64,000 nucleotides of DNA from Pedobacter westerhofensis (GTDB lineage Bacteria > Bacteroidota > Bacteroidia > Sphingobacteriales > Sphingobacteriaceae), in contig NZ_FXTN01000011.1 of assembly GCF_900182595.1 (NCBI RefSeq), positions 124,001-188,000 of the forward strand. Reading direction: 5' to 3'. The notes under the pieces are model-generated. The model was not told the DNA's origin. It made no database searches and saw only the letters and a list, made by a program, of their open reading frames with translations. Position numbers and translations under genes: made by a program. Each line of letters opens with the position of its first letter. The first letter of the stretch is position 1. Shown in pieces: positions 7,399-16,430 of this stretch.

Positions 7399-8415
7399 TT
7401 ATTTTTTATTGTAGTGATGCTCAAGAAACTCTTCTTTGGAATCCTTGAAACTTTTAACGGGTCCTAAGGTGTACATTAAACGAATATAACACCAGGCAAG
7501 GTCAAACTGATGAGGCAGGAAGCCTGTTCTTGCGCTCACAGGATACAAATGGTGGTTATTGTGCCATTCACCTGCAACATAGCCCGGCCATAACTGGTTG
7601 ATAGACATGTCCTCCCGGCTAAAATCGTAGTTGTCCCTGCGCATGTCTTTACCTTTTCCGTGTCCTTCATAGTTAAAGGTCCTTACCCCTACTGCCCAAA
7701 CACCTGCTGCACCAAATACCGCGCAAACCATTCCGAAACCGCCAATCAGGAAGAATACTGCAGCCCAGAATCCCCAGTTAAGCAACCAGGAAAGCAATGT
7801 GCGGTATGGGTTGGCAATAGAGCCCCATTTCTGATATTGTTCGTAGGTATTGGGCGTTATACCCGTGTTTACCATTAGCTTAACGGCCCGCTGATAATCA
7901 GCTTCGCTTAGGTCTTTGGCTATCGGCTGATGGTTTACATCTGCCAGAAAACAGTACAGGAAGCCGCCTGAAGCATTATAGGGATCGCCCGGCATATCTG
8001 ATTTCTCATGATGCACATGGTGCGAAACTACATAGATCTCTTCAGGGATCATGGATATCGTAAGGTTCTGGGTAAAAAAGCGCCAGAATTTATTTCTGAA
8101 AGTGTATGAATTGTGCGTACAGTACCTGTGGTGCCAGATAGTGCCATGTGTACCCATGATGATCATACTGTAAACAAATGCTACAGCAAGCAAACTCCAG
8201 CTGAAATACTGAAAGATGAAAAGCATCAGAAAAGGAACGGATATCAGCACCTTGGACCAGCTGTAGAAAGGCAGCCAGTTTTTCTTGTTTTTGAAGATAT
8301 TGAGTCTGCTGAAAAACTCAGTAAAGATCTGTTTAGGAGTGGGTTTAGAGAGATTACCATTTGTGTCTGACCAGCCGTAAGCAGGAGGATCTAACACCAC
8401 ATTTAGGAATGTCAT
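7399..8415 (-). CDS. Acyl-CoA/acyl-lipid delta-9-type fatty acid desaturase
   Basis: The 338-residue membrane protein carries the three His boxes of the membrane desaturases: HHRYCTH near residue 95, HHVHH near 130 and HNNHH near 285, with hydrophobic segments around residues 55-85 and 210-245. The family is a di-iron enzyme that places a cis double bond in acyl chains and adjusts membrane fluidity. Three tightly spaced boxes fit the delta-9 stearoyl-CoA desaturase-like group. A TACTTTCA -7-like element at 8439-8446 lies 24 bp upstream in a 207-bp divergent promoter region shared with the malic enzyme. The DUF4268 gene follows in the same operon. Confidence 0.88.
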   Translation of the reverse strand: MTFLNVVLDPPAYGWSDTNGNLSKPTPKQIFTEFFSRLNIFKNKKNWLPFYSWSKVLISVPFLMLFIFQYFSWSLLAVAFVYSMIIMGTHGTIWHHRYCTHNSYTFRNKFWRFFTQNLTISMIPEEIYVVSHHVHHEKSDMPGDPYNASGGFLYCFLADVNHQPIAKDLSEADYQRAVKLMVNTGITPNTYEQYQKWGSIANPYRTLLSWLLNWGFWAAVFFLIGGFGMVCAVFGAAGVWAVGVRTFNYEGHGKGKDMRRDNYDFSREDMSINQLWPGYVAGEWHNNHHLYPVSARTGFLPHQFDLAWCYIRLMYTLGPVKSFKDSKEEFLEHHYNKK

Positions 8416-8622
8416 AAAAATGCAATTATTTGAATGTGTGAAAGTACGATAGTTTATTGATATATCGTGTACTATTTGGATTAAATGTTAATACATATAA
8501 TGTTATTTCGGAAAATCCGCCCCCGATGCTAGTATTATTTTAAACATATGCCTACTTTCGACCTTTTATTTGAATTTCTAAAGGCGAAGGCCTTTTAGCA
8601 AAACCACGAATCCATATACAAG

Positions 8623-10908
8623 ATGAGTAACACAACAAACCGCAAGCGGGACGCATTAGATTATCACTCGAATGGCAGGCCAGGTAAAATCGAGGTCGTG
8701 CCTTCCAAACCTACCAATTCACAACGAGATTTAGCCCTTGCCTATTCGCCCGGCGTTGCTGAACCCTGTATGGAGATATTCAGAAATCCCGAAGATGTGT
8801 ATAAGTACACTGCCAAAGGGAACCTGGTAGCAGTGATCAGTAATGGTACCGCTGTTCTTGGATTAGGTAATATCGGCCCTGCGGCCAGTAAACCTGTAAT
8901 GGAAGGTAAAGGATTGTTATTCAAGATATTTGCCGACATCGATGTATTTGACCTTGAAGTAAATGCTGCCAGTGTGGATGAGTTCATCACGGTAGTTAAA
9001 GCCCTGGAACCTACATTCGGAGGGGTAAACCTGGAAGATATTGCGGCACCGATGTGTTTTGAAATTGAGCGCCGCCTGAAGGAAGAGATGAACATCCCGG
9101 TGATGCACGACGATCAGCATGGTACTGCCATCATTACGAGCGCCGCCCTGATGAATGCCTGTGAACTGCAAAACAAAAAACTGGAAAAAATAAAACTGGT
9201 GGTGAGCGGTGCCGGTGCCGCTGCAGTATCCTGTATCAAATTATATTTAAAACTGGGGGTCAAAAAAGAAAACATGCTGGTTTTTGACAAGGACGGTATT
9301 GTGAATACTGACCGTACTGACCTTGACCCCATCCGTATGGATTTCGCCACGCCGAGAAAAGACGTGACAACGCTTGCACAGGCAATGAAAGGTGCCGACG
9401 TATTTCTGGGTCTTTCTGCAGCCAATGTGGTATCGGCGGAAATGGTACAGTCTATGGCCAGGAACCCAATCGTTTTTGCGCTGGCCAATCCAGATCCTGA
9501 AATTGCTTATGACATTGCAATCAACTGCCGCAAGGACATTATCATGGCAACGGGACGTTCAGACTTCCCTAACCAGGTAAACAATGTACTGGGATTTCCC
9601 TACATTTTCAGGGGAGCGCTCGATGTGCGTGCTACTTCTATTAATGAGGAGATGAAGATTGCTGCTGTTAAAGCTATAGCTGAACTTACAAAACTACCCG
9701 TACCGGAAATCGTAAACCTGGCGTACAAAGCCAAGAACCTGAAATTCGGTAAAGATTATATTATTCCTAAACCAATTGATTCAAGGCTGATCAGCCTTGT
9801 TTCATCGGCAGTAGCCAAAGCAGCAATAGATTCTGGTGTAGCCCGCAAGACCATCACAGACTGGCCTGCCTATGAGGAAGAGCTGCGCGTAAGACTGGGC
9901 GCGGATGATAAGATACTGAGAAACCTGGCCAACAAAGCTAAATCTGCCCCTAAACGTATTGTATTTGCGGAGGCAGATAACTACAAGATCTTAAAGGCAG
10001 CACAGATCGTGAAGGACGAGGGTATTGCTACCCCTATCCTGCTGGGCAGTGTAGCCAGAATCCAGCAAATTATTATTGAACACGGTATTGAACTGGGAGA
10101 TATTGAGATTATCGATCCATGGCAGGGAACGGATGATTCTGAAAAATTCGCGGAACATCTTTACCAGAGACGCCAGAGACGTGGTATCACCTTGTATGAG
10201 GCCAGAAAGCTGGTGCGCGACCGGAACTATTATGGTGCAAGCATGATCCAGTTTGGCTCGGCAGATGCCCTCATCTCCGGTTTAACCAAAAACTACAAGT
10301 CTACGTTAAAACCTGCGTTACAAGTGATCGGCACCAAACCGGGCGTAAAGAAAATAGCGGGCATGTACCTGATGCTGACCAAGAAAGGGCCGGTATTTTT
10401 AGGCGATACAACGGTAAATCCTGATCCTACAGCACAGGATATGGTTGACATCACTGCAATGATCCATGAAACCGTTAAAGGTTTCAATGTTACGCCAAGG
10501 GTGGCACTGCTGTCCTACTCTAACTTTGGTTCCAACAATGGTACCGTTCCTGAGAAAACGCGGATCGCCACAGCAATGCTGAAGGAAAAATATCCAACGA
10601 TGATCGTTGATGGCGAGATGCAGGCTAACTTTGCCATGAACTCAGAACTGCTGCAAGGCAACTATCCTTTCTCATCATTAAAGGGCAGCCCTGCAAATAC
10701 GCTGATCTTCCCTAATCTGGAATCTGGTAACATTGCCTACAAATTATTGCAGGAACTGGGGAATGTTGAAGCTGTAGGCCCTATTCTGATTGGATTGGAC
10801 AAACCGGTGCATGTACTGCAAATGGACAGTTCAGTTCGTGAGATCGTGAATATGGTGACGATTGCTGTAGTAGATGCGCAGTTGTACAGCGCTGCGAAGA
10901 AGAAATAA
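8623..10908 (+). CDS. maeB: NADP-dependent malic enzyme fused to a phosphotransacetylase domain
   Basis: The 761-residue protein has the MaeB architecture. Residues 1-430 are malic enzyme, with LALAYSPGVAEPC at 38-50, MHDDQHGTAII near 160 and the dinucleotide-binding loop VVSGAGAAAVSC near 195. Residues 440-760 are a phosphate acetyl/butyryl transferase-like domain (RIVFAEADNYKILKAA at its start, GANT-type PANTLIFPNLESGN near 695). It oxidatively decarboxylates malate to pyruvate with NADP reduction; the C-terminal domain is thought to be regulatory in MaeB enzymes and to sense acetyl-CoA. Length is normal for the family. A TACTTTCG -7-like box sits at 8553-8560 and a strong terminator follows. 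Confidence 0.95.
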   Translation: MSNTTNRKRDALDYHSNGRPGKIEVVPSKPTNSQRDLALAYSPGVAEPCMEIFRNPEDVYKYTAKGNLVAVISNGTAVLGLGNIGPAASKPVMEGKGLLFKIFADIDVFDLEVNAASVDEFITVVKALEPTFGGVNLEDIAAPMCFEIERRLKEEMNIPVMHDDQHGTAIITSAALMNACELQNKKLEKIKLVVSGAGAAAVSCIKLYLKLGVKKENMLVFDKDGIVNTDRTDLDPIRMDFATPRKDVTTLAQAMKGADVFLGLSAANVVSAEMVQSMARNPIVFALANPDPEIAYDIAINCRKDIIMATGRSDFPNQVNNVLGFPYIFRGALDVRATSINEEMKIAAVKAIAELTKLPVPEIVNLAYKAKNLKFGKDYIIPKPIDSRLISLVSSAVAKAAIDSGVARKTITDWPAYEEELRVRLGADDKILRNLANKAKSAPKRIVFAEADNYKILKAAQIVKDEGIATPILLGSVARIQQIIIEHGIELGDIEIIDPWQGTDDSEKFAEHLYQRRQRRGITLYEARKLVRDRNYYGASMIQFGSADALISGLTKNYKSTLKPALQVIGTKPGVKKIAGMYLMLTKKGPVFLGDTTVNPDPTAQDMVDITAMIHETVKGFNVTPRVALLSYSNFGSNNGTVPEKTRIATAMLKEKYPTMIVDGEMQANFAMNSELLQGNYPFSSLKGSPANTLIFPNLESGNIAYKLLQELGNVEAVGPILIGLDKPVHVLQMDSSVREIVNMVTIAVVDAQLYSAAKKK

Positions 10909-10918
10909 GATTCTTTTA

Positions 10919-10952
10919 AAGAAGAGGCTGTACGATCAGCCTCTTCTTTGTT
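10919..10952 (+). terminator. Terminator of the malic enzyme gene
   Basis: A 12-bp perfect stem, AAGAAGAGGCTG/CAGCCTCTTCTT, with a six-base loop, is followed by TTGTT. Confidence 0.85.
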
Positions 10953-11044
10953 ATCTTTACTTGTCCCCCCTAAGGGAGCACTTTCAAATATTCAATTCTC
11001 AGAGGCTCAATATCATCAATGATACAGCCTCATCCTTTGTTTAA

Positions 11045-11920
11045 TTAACCGATAAAGAGATCGCTGCTCAGGTACCTGTCTCCCCTGTCGCAGGCGATAA
11101 ATACAATCAGGCCTGATGACAGTTCAGCAGCAAGCTTCACCGAGCAGGCCAGCGCACCGCCGCTGCTCATCCCTGCAAAGATCCCCTCTGATCTGGCCAT
11201 TAACCTCGCATAATGAGAAGCTTCCTCCTGGGAAACATCCATGGTACGGTCTACCCTTTTTGCATCAAATATTTTTGGCAGATAAGCTGCAGGCCATCTT
11301 CTGATGCCCGGAATAGAAGATTCTTCTGTTGGCTGGCAGCCTACAATCTGTATTTCGGGGTTCTGTTCTTTCAGGAACAAAGAATTGCCCATGATACTTC
11401 CGGTAGTGCCCATAGAACTTACAAAGTGCGTAATCTGATGTTCGGTATCCCTCCAGATTTCAGGCCCTGTGGTTTTATAGTGCGCCAGGTAATTGTCTTT
11501 ATTGGCAAACTGGTCCAGCAAAAAATAGCCTGGCTGGGCGCCCTTTTCTTCTGCATAATCCCTGCAGACTTCAATAGATTCCAGCAAGGTTACTTTTGCG
11601 CCATAAGCCTCCATGGTTAAAGTTCGTTCCCGGGTAGAATTTGAAGGCATTACCAATTCAATATCGAGACCGTAGATACCAGCGATCATCGCAAGTGCAA
11701 TACCCGTATTTCCACTGGTGGCTTCAATCAGCTTGCTGCCTTTGGTAATCTCCCCGCGTTCCATCGCACTGCGGATCATATTCAGGGCTGCCCTGTCCTT
11801 CACGCTTCCTCCGGGATTGTTCCCTTCCAGCTTGGCATAGATCTTTACGCCAGGGTTTGGGTTTAGCTTTTGTATTTCCACCAGGGGCGTATTTCCGATA
11901 CAATCTATAATATTTCCCAT
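11045..11920 (-). CDS. cysM: Cysteine synthase B (O-acetylserine sulfhydrylase)
   Basis: The 291-residue PLP enzyme of fold type II condenses O-acetylserine with sulfide or thiosulfate to give cysteine. It starts MGNIIDCIGNTPLVEI and shows NNPGGSVKDRAAL near residue 38, whose Lys binds PLP, EATSGNTGIALA near 68 and the phosphate-binding loop SSMGTTGSIMG near 175. The pattern and length fit CysM rather than the longer CysK. The longer frame to 12007 overlaps the upstream gene and is rejected; the ATG at 11920 lies two bases after the serine acetyltransferase stop codon, indicating an operon that makes O-acetylserine and then cysteine. Confidence 0.9.
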   Translation of the reverse strand: MGNIIDCIGNTPLVEIQKLNPNPGVKIYAKLEGNNPGGSVKDRAALNMIRSAMERGEITKGSKLIEATSGNTGIALAMIAGIYGLDIELVMPSNSTRERTLTMEAYGAKVTLLESIEVCRDYAEEKGAQPGYFLLDQFANKDNYLAHYKTTGPEIWRDTEHQITHFVSSMGTTGSIMGNSLFLKEQNPEIQIVGCQPTEESSIPGIRRWPAAYLPKIFDAKRVDRTMDVSQEEASHYARLMARSEGIFAGMSSGGALACSVKLAAELSSGLIVFIACDRGDRYLSSDLFIG

Positions 11921-11922
11921 GT

Positions 11923-12735
11923 TTAAATCTTGTTTTTTGTTTCTATGACCTTCATGGCCGACTGATGATAAACGGTAGAGTCTGGCAGAACGCTTTTTGT
12001 GAGCCATACATTACCGCCGATGACACTGTTTTCACCGATAAAGGTATCGCCCCCCAAAATTGTAGCTCCGGAATAAATGATCACATGATCGCCTATAGTG
12101 GGGTGTCTTTTTGTGTTTGCCATAAACTTATCTACGCTGAGCGCGCCCAGGGTAACACCCTGATACAATTTTACGTGGTTGCCAATGACAGTTGTTTCGC
12201 CGATAACGATACCCGTACCATGGTCTATAAACAAGAATTCACCGATCTCAGCGCCGGGATGGATATCTATGCCCGTTACCGAATGTGCATATTCCGTTAA
12301 AATCCTTGGGATCAGCGGAATGCCCAGCTTAAACAAATGATGGGCAACCCGGTAAAAGGAAACTGCTAAAAAACCCGGGTAACTTCTGATAATCTCAAAC
12401 TCACTTTGCGCCGCGGGATCGCCGTTCAACGTAGCACTGATATCAGTATTCATCTTACGGTATAACTCCGGCAGATCTTTATAAAAAATTGCGGCAACCT
12501 GCTCTTTGCTGCATTGCGTACAGGCTTTTGTGGCATTTAGTATATTCAGCAGTTCCCGGTGCGACTGGCCAAACCTTTCTTCGATCTGCTCAAGACTACA
12601 TTCGGGAAACGTTAACCGCTCCGGATAAATCAAATTGAGCAGGTTTACTGCCCAGTCTGATATCACATTATTGGAAGGGATTGGTTCCAGCTGCTTTTGT
12701 CTGCTAAATATATTGCGGTAAAATTCTTCGTTCAT
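11923..12735 (-). CDS. Serine O-acetyltransferase
   Basis: The 270-residue protein transfers acetyl from acetyl-CoA to serine, the first step of cysteine synthesis. The N-terminal helical part (residues 1-140) is followed by a left-handed beta-helix of hexapeptide repeats: IHPGAEIGEFLFIDHGTGIV near 158-177 with the catalytic DH, then YQGVTLGAL, IGDHVIIYSGATILGG and IGENSVIGGNVWL. The arrangement is closest to the EpsC/SAT type of Bacteroidota. It sits directly upstream of cysM and 17 bp downstream of the MscS-like gene. Confidence 0.9.
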   Translation of the reverse strand: MNEEFYRNIFSRQKQLEPIPSNNVISDWAVNLLNLIYPERLTFPECSLEQIEERFGQSHRELLNILNATKACTQCSKEQVAAIFYKDLPELYRKMNTDISATLNGDPAAQSEFEIIRSYPGFLAVSFYRVAHHLFKLGIPLIPRILTEYAHSVTGIDIHPGAEIGEFLFIDHGTGIVIGETTVIGNHVKLYQGVTLGALSVDKFMANTKRHPTIGDHVIIYSGATILGGDTFIGENSVIGGNVWLTKSVLPDSTVYHQSAMKVIETKNKI

Positions 12736-12752
12736 TGTTGTAGGGTGAGGGA

Positions 12753-13580
12753 TTATTGGGATGGCTGGTTCAGCAGGGTGATCTGCGGAGTTGTGTTAGG
12801 CAGTTTGATATCACTTCTATCAAGTACCTCAATGAGTTTTTGATAGTTGGAATAGTAAACCGGCCAGAAGTTAGTGTTATCAATCCAGGCCCTCACAATC
12901 AGCACGATACCGGTTTCACCTAGAGAGCCTACCAGCACCGCCGGTTTTGGGTCTTTAAGTACCAGTTCATCATTCTCCAATATAGCCAAAATAGCTTTGC
13001 GTGCATGGTCTATATTTGTGTCATAAGCCACATTTAATTTATACTCTGCCTGTCTGGTTTCATTGTCAGAAACATTGTTGATCACCGCATTGGCCAGGGG
13101 ACCGTTTGGAGCATAGATCGTAGTGCCGTTGCCCGCTTTAAGCGTAGTGTATAAAATATCAATCTTCAGCACCAGACCGGATACATTATTGCTGGAACTG
13201 ATATTATGCCCCACCCTGAAGGGCTTAAACAACAAGATCAATACGCCGCCGGCAAAGTTGGAAAGGCTGCCCTGAAGGGCCAGGCCAACTGCCAGGCCTG
13301 CTGCACCTACAACCGCTACAAAAGAGCTCGTTGGGATGCCGATCATGGAGGCACAGGCAATGACCAGCACCACGTATAGTACCACATTGATGATACTGAT
13401 CAAAAATTCACTAAGGGATATATCTATACTGTTTTTATGGAAACGACGGTGCAGAAACCTTACAAAACGCTTGATCAGCCAGATACCCGCCAGCAGCAGG
13501 AAGACAGCCAGAAAGAAATTCGGCAGCCGGTCAATAAACTGAACTGTAAACTTATCTGCGGAAAGTTGTAATTTATTCAT
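12753..13580 (-). CDS. Small-conductance mechanosensitive channel (MscS family)
   Basis: The 275-residue inner-membrane protein has three N-terminal hydrophobic helices (residues 18-37, 60-80 and 90-110). The third is the pore helix with the Gly/Ala packing pattern AAGLAVGLALQGSLSNFAGG, and it is followed by FKPFRVGHNI and a cytosolic beta domain (residues 140-275). This is the minimal MscS/YggB architecture, gating on membrane tension to release solutes. It is the first gene of a likely operon with the two cysteine biosynthesis genes, with a 17-bp gap. The ATG at 13580 is preferred over 13589; the difference is three residues. Confidence 0.88.
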   Translation of the reverse strand: MNKLQLSADKFTVQFIDRLPNFFLAVFLLLAGIWLIKRFVRFLHRRFHKNSIDISLSEFLISIINVVLYVVLVIACASMIGIPTSSFVAVVGAAGLAVGLALQGSLSNFAGGVLILLFKPFRVGHNISSSNNVSGLVLKIDILYTTLKAGNGTTIYAPNGPLANAVINNVSDNETRQAEYKLNVAYDTNIDHARKAILAILENDELVLKDPKPAVLVGSLGETGIVLIVRAWIDNTNFWPVYYSNYQKLIEVLDRSDIKLPNTTPQITLLNQPSQ

Positions 13581-13706
13581 CTGTATCATTCCAAAATGAC
13601 CTCTAAAATGGCCCGTTAAGATTTTTTAAAGATACAGATCTATTCTTTTGTTCAAAATGAATGGATGTAATCACTTTGTCAAGGATTATCGCCCACAATA
13701 ACAAGA

Positions 13707-14399
13707 TTACACGGTAAATTCCACTTCAAAAGATGTCCCCGGATTAAGCACATAAAAATGCTGCCGGTTTTTTTGATCCGCCGCAGCATCGATCCTTGTC
13801 CAGTCGAACTCCAGTACTGTGAGATCAGAAGGCACCTGCGTCATCCCGCTTTTAAAGATCATTTCCTTTTCAGAAAACAAGGGGACAAACTCCCGGCCAT
13901 TCCTTATAAAAGTCTGAAAATTAAGGACATTGCTCGTCGGATCAAAATCCTTAAACAGGGAGGTAATCTTTCCTGTCCGTACCTGGTAGATAAAGTTATT
14001 CCTGTAGGATGCGGGGTCAAACCATTGGTTCATAATCGCCATGTTCAGCGGAAGCGACCTGTTTTTGATGTAAAAGGGAAAGTTACTTTGCTCTATGACG
14101 CCGTACAGCTCGGGCTGAAAACCGGTGGAAGCAAAAAAAATCTCCTGGCCGGGGAGAAAAGTCTGCCTTACGATATCTGTCATATTTTGAATTTCTTCTG
14201 CCGGGCCGCGGTGCTCTATGCCGAGGAAAAGGTCTTCAGCTTCCTTTTGCTCATTATACAACAATCCAAAATACCCTTTCTCAATTGCCGGGTTGGCGGC
14301 AAGGACCCGCACAAGATTATCTATAAAACTTTTATTCGTCTTTTTTGAAGATGCAGAATAGTGGTCGTCGCCACTACCTGAAAAATCGGATACTTCCAT
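13707..14399 (-). CDS. SseB-like protein with domains in reversed order
   Basis: The 230-residue soluble protein has two parts. Residues 25-125 (NPAIEKGYFGLLYNEQKEAEDLFLGIE...) resemble the SseB C-terminal domain. Residues 130-190 (VLNFQTFIRNGREFVPLFSEKEMIF) resemble the SseB N-terminal domain, so the order is opposite to Escherichia coli SseB. SseB was named for enhanced serine sensitivity; its biochemical role is unknown. It lies upstream of an operon that includes serine acetyltransferase, a suggestive but unproved link. Domain matches were recognised by eye. Confidence 0.5.
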   Translation of the reverse strand: MEVSDFSGSGDDHYSASSKKTNKSFIDNLVRVLAANPAIEKGYFGLLYNEQKEAEDLFLGIEHRGPAEEIQNMTDIVRQTFLPGQEIFFASTGFQPELYGVIEQSNFPFYIKNRSLPLNMAIMNQWFDPASYRNNFIYQVRTGKITSLFKDFDPTSNVLNFQTFIRNGREFVPLFSEKEMIFKSGMTQVPSDLTVLEFDWTRIDAAADQKNRQHFYVLNPGTSFEVEFTV

Positions 14400-14493
14400 G
14401 TGTTAAAGTTTTATGGCTAAAAACATTAACACTAATATAAGGAATTATACAAAATCAAAGAAACCAGCCGACTGATTACCTGTAATTTTATCG

Positions 14494-16401
14494 TTAAGCT
14501 TCAATATATTCCCAGGCGCTGCTCCAGGCATCATTTGCCTCTGCATAACTGATAAATTCCGAATAGAACTGAGAGCGGGAAAGTGTTGCGCTGTCGCCGA
14601 TCACCACTAGTTTCTTCCTGGCGCGGGTCATCGCTACATTCATTCTCCTGATATCAGAAAGAAAACCTATAGTGCCCTCAGCATTGCTCCGGGTAAGACT
14701 GATATATACGATATCGCGTTCCTGTCCCTGAAAGCTGTCGATGGTATTTACCGATATTTTATCTGCATATACCTGCAGGTCCGGAGCGTTCAGCAACAAA
14801 TCTTTAAGGATATACACCTGCTGCTTATAGGGTGAGATAATTGCAACTGAGGGAAAATCCCCCGTCTCAAAAAGAGGTGCCAGCTGACGAACAAGCTGCG
14901 TAAGGTGCCTCATTAAGAATACGGCCTCCTCCGGGTTTGTGCTGCTCGTACCTTCAACGCGCTCATCAAAACCACAGCCTGCGGTATCAATGAAGGCCAA
15001 AGGGGCCTCACCGGGAAATAACACCCTTTGTGCCACCGAGGGATGTGCTATGAGTTTATCTTCATAAAAAACTTTTGAAGAATAGCCCATGATCATTTCG
15101 TTCATCCGGTATTGTTCTTCAAGCAAGGTTACGGCATGCGGGTGCAGGGCGACGCACTTTTCGAGCAGCGTCGTACTTAAGCCATTTTTTGCCGCAACAT
15201 TTGATTTAATGGTGGGCGATAACTGGCAGTGATCTCCGGCAAACACTACCTTTTTTGCTTTCAGCAGTGGTATCCAGCAGGCGGGCTCCAGGGCCTGACC
15301 AGCCTCATCGATCACTACGGTATGAAATTCGCGGCCTCTTACCGTATAGTGGTTTGATCCTACCAGCGTGGCGGTAATCACCTCTGCGCGGTTTACCAGA
15401 TCGTCAATGATATACTGTTCTGTATTTCCTACCTCCTTCATGATCTTGTAGGCCTCATTAAAGAGGGCTTTGCGCTGCTCCTGTTCGGCCCTGCCAAAAT
15501 TCCGCTTATACTTATGAGCCATTTTTTTATACTCATTTGCCTGCTTCTTCAGGTTCTTCAGCTCTTTCATACTATGATGACCGGCCATTTTGCTATCCAG
15601 CGTAAGCGACATCAGGCGCTCAGAAACACGGGCAGGATTACCTACCCGCAATACATTCAGTCCTTCATCGGCCAGTTTTTCACTGAGCAGGTCAACCGCG
15701 GTATTACTTGGCGCAACAACAAGGATCTGCCGGTGGTCTTTTTTGATCAGGGCTTTGATTGCCTGTACGAGTGTAGTGGTTTTGCCTGTGCCCGGCGGGC
15801 CGTGAACAATCGCGAGATCGCTGGCAGCCAAAATCTGCTCAACCGCCTGCTGCTGCATCGTATTGAGCTGTGGTATGGAGTATGTAAAAGTTCCGCTGTT
15901 GAAAGAAGGCGATGCAGCGCCGGTAAGTATCCTGGCCAGATGGCCCTCTTCTTTCTGGCCAAGGCGGGCATCAGCATTTTTAAGGGCGTTCTGCATCTCG
16001 TCATAACTATTGTTATCAAAGAGCACATCCACACCCAGTTTACCATCCCGCGCCCAGTCGGGCAGCTCATCTGTACGCAGCGTTATTTTAAGTTTATTGC
16101 CGCTGGAATGTGCAATTACACCTTCCAGCCGGTCATTCTGAGGATCGTGGTTAGAAAACAGCACGGCTGCCGCACCAAAACGCAGCTGGTGACTGATATC
16201 CTGGTGTGAAGTACGTTCAAGTTCTACCGTAAGATAATCGCCCCTGCTCATTTCAGAACCCCGGATGGCAATGGGGTACCAGGTTAATCCGTTGGCCCTG
16301 CGTTCTGCAACGGTAGATGATTCAGTAAGTTTCAGGTACGCGTTCTGGTCTTCTTCCTTCTCTGTTTTTAAAAGATCAAGAAGCTTTTTGAAATATTCCA
16401 T
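14494..16401 (-). CDS. Upf1/IGHMBP2-like superfamily 1 DNA/RNA helicase
   Basis: The 635-residue ATPase begins with an IGHMBP2-like beta-barrel region (residues 1-190). It then carries the SF1 motifs: Walker A GPPGTGKTTT near residue 202, VVAPSNTAVD (Ia) near 228, DEAGQALEPA (II) near 365, GDHCQLSPT (III) near 392, EQYRMNEMI (IV), VNTIDSFQGQERDIV (V) near 550 and VAMTRARKKLVVIGD (VI) near 590. It unwinds nucleic acids 5' to 3' by analogy with Upf1-like enzymes; the cellular job in Bacteroidota is not settled. An exact TACCTTTG -7 element ends five nucleotides before the ATG, predicting a leaderless transcript. Confidence 0.9.
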   Translation of the reverse strand: MEYFKKLLDLLKTEKEEDQNAYLKLTESSTVAERRANGLTWYPIAIRGSEMSRGDYLTVELERTSHQDISHQLRFGAAAVLFSNHDPQNDRLEGVIAHSSGNKLKITLRTDELPDWARDGKLGVDVLFDNNSYDEMQNALKNADARLGQKEEGHLARILTGAASPSFNSGTFTYSIPQLNTMQQQAVEQILAASDLAIVHGPPGTGKTTTLVQAIKALIKKDHRQILVVAPSNTAVDLLSEKLADEGLNVLRVGNPARVSERLMSLTLDSKMAGHHSMKELKNLKKQANEYKKMAHKYKRNFGRAEQEQRKALFNEAYKIMKEVGNTEQYIIDDLVNRAEVITATLVGSNHYTVRGREFHTVVIDEAGQALEPACWIPLLKAKKVVFAGDHCQLSPTIKSNVAAKNGLSTTLLEKCVALHPHAVTLLEEQYRMNEMIMGYSSKVFYEDKLIAHPSVAQRVLFPGEAPLAFIDTAGCGFDERVEGTSSTNPEEAVFLMRHLTQLVRQLAPLFETGDFPSVAIISPYKQQVYILKDLLLNAPDLQVYADKISVNTIDSFQGQERDIVYISLTRSNAEGTIGFLSDIRRMNVAMTRARKKLVVIGDSATLSRSQFYSEFISYAEANDAWSSAWEYIEA

Positions 16402-16406
16402 TTCTG

Positions 16407-16414
16407 CAAAGGTA
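16407..16414 (-). promoter_or_regulatory. Predicted -7 element of the helicase gene
   Basis: The minus strand reads TACCTTTG, an exact TAnnTTTG match, with only CAGAA between it and the ATG at 16401. With a start site about seven bases downstream, the mRNA would begin at or within the start codon. Confidence 0.5.
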
Positions 16415-16430
16415 GCAGTTTAAGACAAGA

